Positions 46,209-49,695 of a stretch of DNA of 49,695 nucleotides are shown piece by piece. How positions within the stretch are numbered: the stretch's first letter is position 1; each line of letters starts with the position of its first letter. A program made the translations under genes and the position numbers. The notes below the pieces were generated by a model that did no database searches, had not been told where the DNA came from, and worked only from the letters and a program-made list of their open reading frames with translations. Source of the DNA: an uncultured Alphaproteobacteria bacterium (GTDB lineage: Bacteria; Pseudomonadota; Alphaproteobacteria; HIMB59; GCA-002718135); contig CACBLW010000010.1 in NCBI GenBank assembly GCA_902540265.1, forward strand, positions 1-49,695, given 5' to 3'.

Positions 46209-47261
46209 ATGAAAAAAATTAAAGGACCTGCAATATTTTTAGCACAGTTTATAGGAGATAAAGAACCATTTAATTCACTACCTAGTATATGTAAATGGGT
46301 ATCTGATCTTGGATATAAAGGAATTCAATTGCCAGCAGAAAATTTAGCAGTTTTTGATTTGGATAAAGCAGCTTCGAGTAAAGATTACTGTGATGAAATA
46401 AAAGGAATAGCAAAAAATTTTAATCTTGAAATAACTGATATTGCCTCTCATCTAACCGGTCAATTGGTTGCAGTTCATCCTGCTTATGACACACTCTTTG
46501 ATGGTTTTGCTGCTGATGAGGTAAAGGGTAATCCAAAATCTAGACAAGAATGGGCAGTAAAAAGGATGATGAATGTCGCTCAAGCATCAAAAAACCTTAA
46601 TTTAAAAACTGCTGCTACATTTTCTGGTGCGTTATGCTGGCCCTTTCTTTATCCATTTCCTCAAAGACCTGCTGGTTTAGAAGATGAAGCTTTTGGTGAA
46701 TTAGCAAAAAGATGGCATCCAATTTTAGATAAATTTGATGATTGTGGAGTAGATCTTTGTTACGAAATTCACCCTAGTGAGGATTTACACGATGGTTCAA
46801 CTTTCGAAATGTTTTTAGAGAGAGTAAATAATCATAAACGTTGTAATATGTTGTATGACCCAAGTCATTATGTTCTTCAATGTTTAAACTATCTCGATCA
46901 CATTGATATTTATCATGAAAGAATAAAAATGTTTCATGTAAAAGATGCTGAATTTAATCCCTCCGGTCGGCAAGGTGTATATGGAGGTTATCAATCATGG
47001 ATAAACAGAGCAGGTAGATTCAGATCACTTGGTGATGGGCAGGTTGATTTTAAATCAATTTTTTCAAAACTATCTGGTTATAATTTTGATGGATGGGCAG
47101 TTTTAGAGTGGGAATGCTGTATTAAAAGCCCTGAACAAGGTGCAGCTGAAGGAGCTCCATTTATTCAAAATCATATTATTGAAGTTACAGACAAAGCATT
47201 TGATGATTTTGCAAGTTCTGGAACGGACGAGCAAGCTAACAAAAAGATTTTAGGTATATAA
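46209..47261 (+). CDS. Sugar phosphate isomerase/epimerase-like TIM barrel
   Basis: 350-residue xylose-isomerase-like TIM barrel with the metal-site pattern of the AP endonuclease 2 superfamily: CYEIHPSEDLHDG, NMLYDPSHYVLQ, IKMFHVKDAEF and WAVLEWEC. Family members isomerise or epimerise sugars, sugar phosphates or inositol intermediates. GGAG precedes the ATG. It is followed 9 bases later by a Gfo/Idh dehydrogenase, the usual pairing in sugar or inositol catabolism. The substrate is undetermined. Confidence 0.87.
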   Translation: MKKIKGPAIFLAQFIGDKEPFNSLPSICKWVSDLGYKGIQLPAENLAVFDLDKAASSKDYCDEIKGIAKNFNLEITDIASHLTGQLVAVHPAYDTLFDGFAADEVKGNPKSRQEWAVKRMMNVAQASKNLNLKTAATFSGALCWPFLYPFPQRPAGLEDEAFGELAKRWHPILDKFDDCGVDLCYEIHPSEDLHDGSTFEMFLERVNNHKRCNMLYDPSHYVLQCLNYLDHIDIYHERIKMFHVKDAEFNPSGRQGVYGGYQSWINRAGRFRSLGDGQVDFKSIFSKLSGYNFDGWAVLEWECCIKSPEQGAAEGAPFIQNHIIEVTDKAFDDFASSGTDEQANKKILGI

Positions 47262-47270
47262 GGAGTAATT

Positions 47271-48422
47271 ATGGGAAGAAGATTAAAACTTGGGATGATT
47301 GGTGGCGGCCAAGGAGCTTTTATTGGAGCCGTGCATCGTCTATGTGCAAGGATGGATGATAAGTATGAATTTGTTGCTGGTTGTTTATCTTCAACTCCTG
47401 AAAAAGCAGCTAAGTCTGCTTCAGAAATTGGTCTTGATCCTTCAAGAAGTTACCCTGATTTTAAAACTATGGCTGAAGAAGAATCTAAAAGAGATGACGG
47501 CATTGAAGTAGTATCCATTGTTACACCAAATCATATGCATGCTGCACCAGCAATAGAATTTCTAAATAAAAATATTCATGTTATTTGTGATAAACCTATG
47601 ACTTCTACAATGGAAGATGCTCATAAATTAGTTGAAGCAGTCTCTAAATCTGATGCTCATTTTTTCTTAACTCATAATTATTCCGGATATCCAGTTGTTA
47701 GAGGTATGAGATCACTTATTGAAAATGGAGTACTAGGCAAAATAAGAATTATTAAAGGATCTTATCTTCAGGGTTGGCTTGGCTCAAAAGAAGAAGATTC
47801 AGGTTCTAATAAACAAGCAGAATGGAGAACTGATCCTTCAAGAAGTGGAGCTGCAGGAAGTGTGGGTGATATAGGAAGTCATGCTATGCATTTGTTAGAA
47901 TTTATAACCCAATTAAAATTACAATCAGTTAGTGCAGATCTAACTACCTTTGTTGAAGGAAGAAAATTAGATGATGATGCTTCTATAATGATCAGATTAA
48001 ATAATGGAGCTAAAGGATCATTATCCATCTCTCAAGTTGCAACAGGTGAAGAAAATAATTTTAGTGTTGCTATTTATGGTGACAAGGGTTCATTGAAATG
48101 GAGTCAAGAAAATCCAAATTATGCTAAATTTAATCAAGTAGGGGATGCGAGTCAGATAATAACCAGAGGTGGTTCGATTAAAGTTGAAGGAAGTGAAGCT
48201 AATGTCCGAATCCCTGCTGGTCACCCAGAAGGATATCTTGAGGCATTTGCACAAATCTATTCAGATGCTGCAGATGTTATTCAAAATAAAGAAAATAAGG
48301 AAGAATTATTAAAGATGCTTCCAAATATTGATGATGGTTTGCACATAATGAAATTTATTAATGCTACCGTAGATTCGAGTAATAATAATTCTAAGTGGAT
48401 AAATTTATCTGAAATAAATTGA
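47271..48422 (+). CDS. Gfo/Idh/MocA family oxidoreductase (third)
   Basis: 383-residue dehydrogenase with the Rossmann motif LGMIGGGQGAFIGAVHR, VTPNHMHAAPAIEFL, CDKPMTSTMEDA, and the active-site region WRTDPSRSGAAGSVGDIGSHAMHLLEF. It belongs to a different branch from the two Gfo/Idh proteins at 8640 and 15087 (GGGQG instead of GCGNI). Coupled with the isomerase upstream; a clear AAGGAG lies before the ATG. The last gene before the ammonium transporter leader. Confidence 0.9.
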   Translation: MGRRLKLGMIGGGQGAFIGAVHRLCARMDDKYEFVAGCLSSTPEKAAKSASEIGLDPSRSYPDFKTMAEEESKRDDGIEVVSIVTPNHMHAAPAIEFLNKNIHVICDKPMTSTMEDAHKLVEAVSKSDAHFFLTHNYSGYPVVRGMRSLIENGVLGKIRIIKGSYLQGWLGSKEEDSGSNKQAEWRTDPSRSGAAGSVGDIGSHAMHLLEFITQLKLQSVSADLTTFVEGRKLDDDASIMIRLNNGAKGSLSISQVATGEENNFSVAIYGDKGSLKWSQENPNYAKFNQVGDASQIITRGGSIKVEGSEANVRIPAGHPEGYLEAFAQIYSDAADVIQNKENKEELLKMLPNIDDGLHIMKFINATVDSSNNNSKWINLSEIN

Positions 48423-48453
48423 TATTTTGGCAGTATTATTAGTTTTTTTTATA

Positions 48454-48470
48454 TATGCAAATATTGCATA
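48454..48470. promoter_or_regulatory. Palindromic operator-like site upstream of the glutamine riboswitches
   Basis: TATGCAA (48454-48460) and TTGCATA (48464-48470) are a perfect 7-bp inverted repeat around ATA. It lies about 55 bases before the first aptamer, where a promoter would be expected. It could be an operator; it does not match the NtrC consensus well. Confidence 0.4.
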
Positions 48471-48524
48471 CCAATATTCTCTTAAATATTCTTACTAAAA
48501 TTCAATAATAAACTAATTCAATCA

Positions 48525-48580
48525 TCACGTTCATCACTCTTTTAGGGTGACGGAAGTAGACGAAAGTCGAAGGAACGCAT
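48525..48580 (+). ncRNA. Glutamine riboswitch (glnA motif), aptamer 1
   Basis: The three-way junction is visible: P1 CGTTC (48528-48532) with GAACG (48573-48577); P2 TCACTC (48534-48539) with GGGTGA (48545-48550); and P3 GAC-GAAA-GTC (48559-48568). The conserved core CGGAAGTA and CGAAGGAACGC matches the glnA RNA motif known to bind L-glutamine. Same strand as and upstream of the ammonium transporter gene. Confidence 0.88.
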
Positions 48581-48591
48581 GCAAAGTTATA

Positions 48592-48650
48592 AATCGTTCA
48601 ATTTGCCTTCAGGCAAATCGGAAGTAGGTTAAACCGAAGGAACGCGGATC
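48592..48650 (+). ncRNA. Glutamine riboswitch (glnA motif), aptamer 2
   Basis: A second copy: P1 CGTTC (48595-48599) with GAACG (48640-48644); P2 ATTTGCC (48601-48607) with GGCAAAT (48612-48618); P3 GGT (48627-48629) with ACC (48633-48635). The core CGGAAGTAGG and ACCGAAGGAACGC fits the glnA consensus better than copy 1. P2 and P3 sequences differ from copy 1 while pairing is kept, which is compensatory evidence for structure. Confidence 0.9.
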
Positions 48651-48661
48651 TTAGTAATTAA

Positions 48662-48733
48662 TTTCCATAGCTAAGCATGAAAAGTAACGCATGACTCAAT
48701 GTGAGCCATGTACTGTGAAATTTATAATGGAGG
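48662..48733 (+). promoter_or_regulatory. Putative riboswitch expression platform masking the ribosome site
   Basis: TTTCCAT (48662-48668) can pair with ATGGAGG (48727-48733), which contains the Shine-Dalgarno sequence (five Watson-Crick and two G-U pairs). Between them GCATGACTCA (48689-48698) pairs with TGAGCCATGT (48702-48711) with one mismatch. No T tract follows, so translational control is more likely than termination. This is inference. Confidence 0.45.
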
Positions 48734-48737
48734 ATTA

Positions 48738-49695
48738 ATGTTAAAAAAATCTATATATTTCATTAGCATTATTGCCGTCTTTATGCTCTTTAGTTCATAC
48801 GCGAGAGCAGAAGTAGATGGTGAAGTGCAATACATTTTAAATACATTCCTATTTCTTGTATCTGGATTCTTAGTCATGTGGATGGCAGCAGGATTTGCAA
48901 TGCTTGAGTCAGGACTTGTTACGTCAAAAAGTGTAGCAACAATTGCTGCAAAAAATATAGGCTTATATTCTATAGCTGGTTTAATGTTCTGGTTAGTTGG
49001 ATATAATATGGCATATGGTATTCCTGCAGGCGGATTTATAGGATCTCCAATTCCTTGGAGTGATGGTAGCGCTGTCGATACAGGTTATTCCGATGGTTCT
49101 GACTGGTTTTTTCAGATGGTATTTTGTGCAACAACTTGTTCAATTGTATCTGGAACACTAGCTGAAAGAATCAAAATTTGGCCATTCTTTATTTTTTGTG
49201 CACTCTTAACTGGTTTTATATATCCAATTGAAATGGGTTGGCAGTGGGGTGGAGGATATTTAGCGGAAGCTGGATTCTCCGATTTTGCCGGATCTACTCT
49301 TGTACACAGTGCAGGTGCAGCAGCAGCATTAGCCGGTGCAATTCTTCTAGGCCCAAGATTAGGACGTTTTACCGATAGTGGTGATGCAGCTCCTATGGAG
49401 CCATTTGCAAATTCATCTATTCCTTTAGCTACTCTCGGGGTATTTATCCTATGGCTTGGATGGTTTGGGTTTAACGGTGGTTCACAACTAGCAATGGGTA
49501 CTTTTGATGATGTTACTGCAGTTGCAACAATTTACATAAATACTAACTTAGCAGCTGGTGCAGGTGTAATGGCTTGTGCAGTTATTTCTAGATTAGTAAC
49601 TGGTAAAACAGATGTAGTAATGATGCTTAATGGTGCATTGGGTGGCCTTGTAGCAATTACTGCAGAACCATTAGCTCCATCACCAATACTGGCAA
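48738..49695 (+). CDS. amt: Ammonium transporter, Amt family (partial, runs off the end)
   Basis: The first 319 codons of an Amt channel. An N-terminal signal peptide (MLKKSIYFISII... ending ARA near residue 24) precedes the first core helix, which carries the AAGFAMLESGLV family motif. Further hallmarks are FFQMVFCATTCSIVSGTLAERIK, the DFAGSTLVHSAGAAAALAGA helix with the pore histidine, and WFGFNGGS. GGAGG lies 5 bases before the ATG. The tandem glutamine aptamers in the leader imply control by cellular nitrogen status. No stop codon before 49695. Confidence 0.95.
   Translation, partial: MLKKSIYFISIIAVFMLFSSYARAEVDGEVQYILNTFLFLVSGFLVMWMAAGFAMLESGLVTSKSVATIAAKNIGLYSIAGLMFWLVGYNMAYGIPAGGFIGSPIPWSDGSAVDTGYSDGSDWFFQMVFCATTCSIVSGTLAERIKIWPFFIFCALLTGFIYPIEMGWQWGGGYLAEAGFSDFAGSTLVHSAGAAAALAGAILLGPRLGRFTDSGDAAPMEPFANSSIPLATLGVFILWLGWFGFNGGSQLAMGTFDDVTAVATIYINTNLAAGAGVMACAVISRLVTGKTDVVMMLNGALGGLVAITAEPLAPSPILA

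Larger units (their letters stand above)
48423..48737 (+). other. 315-base regulatory leader of the ammonium transporter gene
   Basis: The only long gap in the window without a gene. From 5' to 3' it holds an AT-rich palindrome (48454-48470), AT-rich presumed promoter sequence, two tandem glutamine riboswitch-like aptamers (about 48525-48580 and 48592-48650), a hairpin at 48689-48711 and a GGAGG ribosome site at 48729-48733. No terminator hairpin for the upstream Gfo/Idh gene is evident. Confidence 0.8.

Noticed and set aside
48677-48694. Tiny five-codon open frame (MKSNA) below the riboswitches, resembling a leader peptide
   Set aside because: No ribosome site and no glutamine codons; too short to separate from chance.
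48708-48737. In-frame ATG at 48708 as an alternative amt start
   Set aside because: GGAGG lies downstream of it and 5 bases before ATG 48738, and the signal peptide starts cleanly at 48738.

Overview
The window is a very AT-rich, densely packed bacterial chromosome segment. Most neighbouring genes overlap by 1-8 bases. It carries a complete aa3-type cytochrome oxidase cluster with CtaG/Cox11, SURF1 and a tiny CoxF-like gene, a BamF-type (DUF3035) lipoprotein, a DUF6494 protein, an MPP-like M16 protease and a lipid A/Kdo block. Together these point to a marine alphaproteobacterium of the streamlined SAR11/HIMB59 (AEGEAN-169) type. The class is well supported; the clade is inference. I see no insertion sequences, CRISPR arrays, tRNA or rRNA genes.

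Positions 1-18294 are an accessory carbohydrate region. Three complete sugar ABC importers of the RbsB/RbsC/FrcA type (genes from 88, 2963 and 9903) are interleaved with three paralogous membrane-bound di-iron desaturase/hydroxylase-like proteins (5711, 7550, 13609), a phytanoyl-CoA-dioxygenase-like Fe/2-oxoglutarate enzyme (12659), a divergent PanB-like protein lacking the expected metal ligands (6679), two close Gfo/Idh/MocA dehydrogenases (8640, 15087), a glyoxalase-like protein, a ThuA-like protein and xylose isomerase. The importers probably feed sugars or sugar derivatives to this oxidative set. The substrate cannot be read from the sequence. In two operons a strong intrinsic terminator sits between the binding-protein gene and the permease gene, which would give excess binding protein.

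Positions 18337-44744 are core genome: ribF-ileS-lspA-bamF-pgi; rsmD, an RluB-type synthase and a PuuD-like gene on the minus strand; tadA-xseA; a minus-strand envelope operon (ubiA, msbA, DUF374 acyltransferase, waaA, lpxK, lpxL); rsmE; then coxB-coxA-ctaB-coxF-ctaG-coxC-surf1 followed by an M32 carboxypeptidase, thrC and an M16 protease. A 35-codon gene (38486-38593) lies between ctaB and ctaG.

Positions 44756-49695 hold a DUF6494 protein, ogt, a class I glutamine amidotransferase, a sugar isomerase/Gfo-Idh pair, and an ammonium transporter gene that runs off the end. The 315-base leader of the transporter contains two tandem copies of the glnA/glutamine riboswitch aptamer (about 48525-48580 and 48592-48650), followed by a possible Shine-Dalgarno-masking platform. 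This is the clearest regulatory discovery in the window. The most interesting candidate for an undescribed pathway is the sugar importer/desaturase/PanB-like/PhyH cluster.
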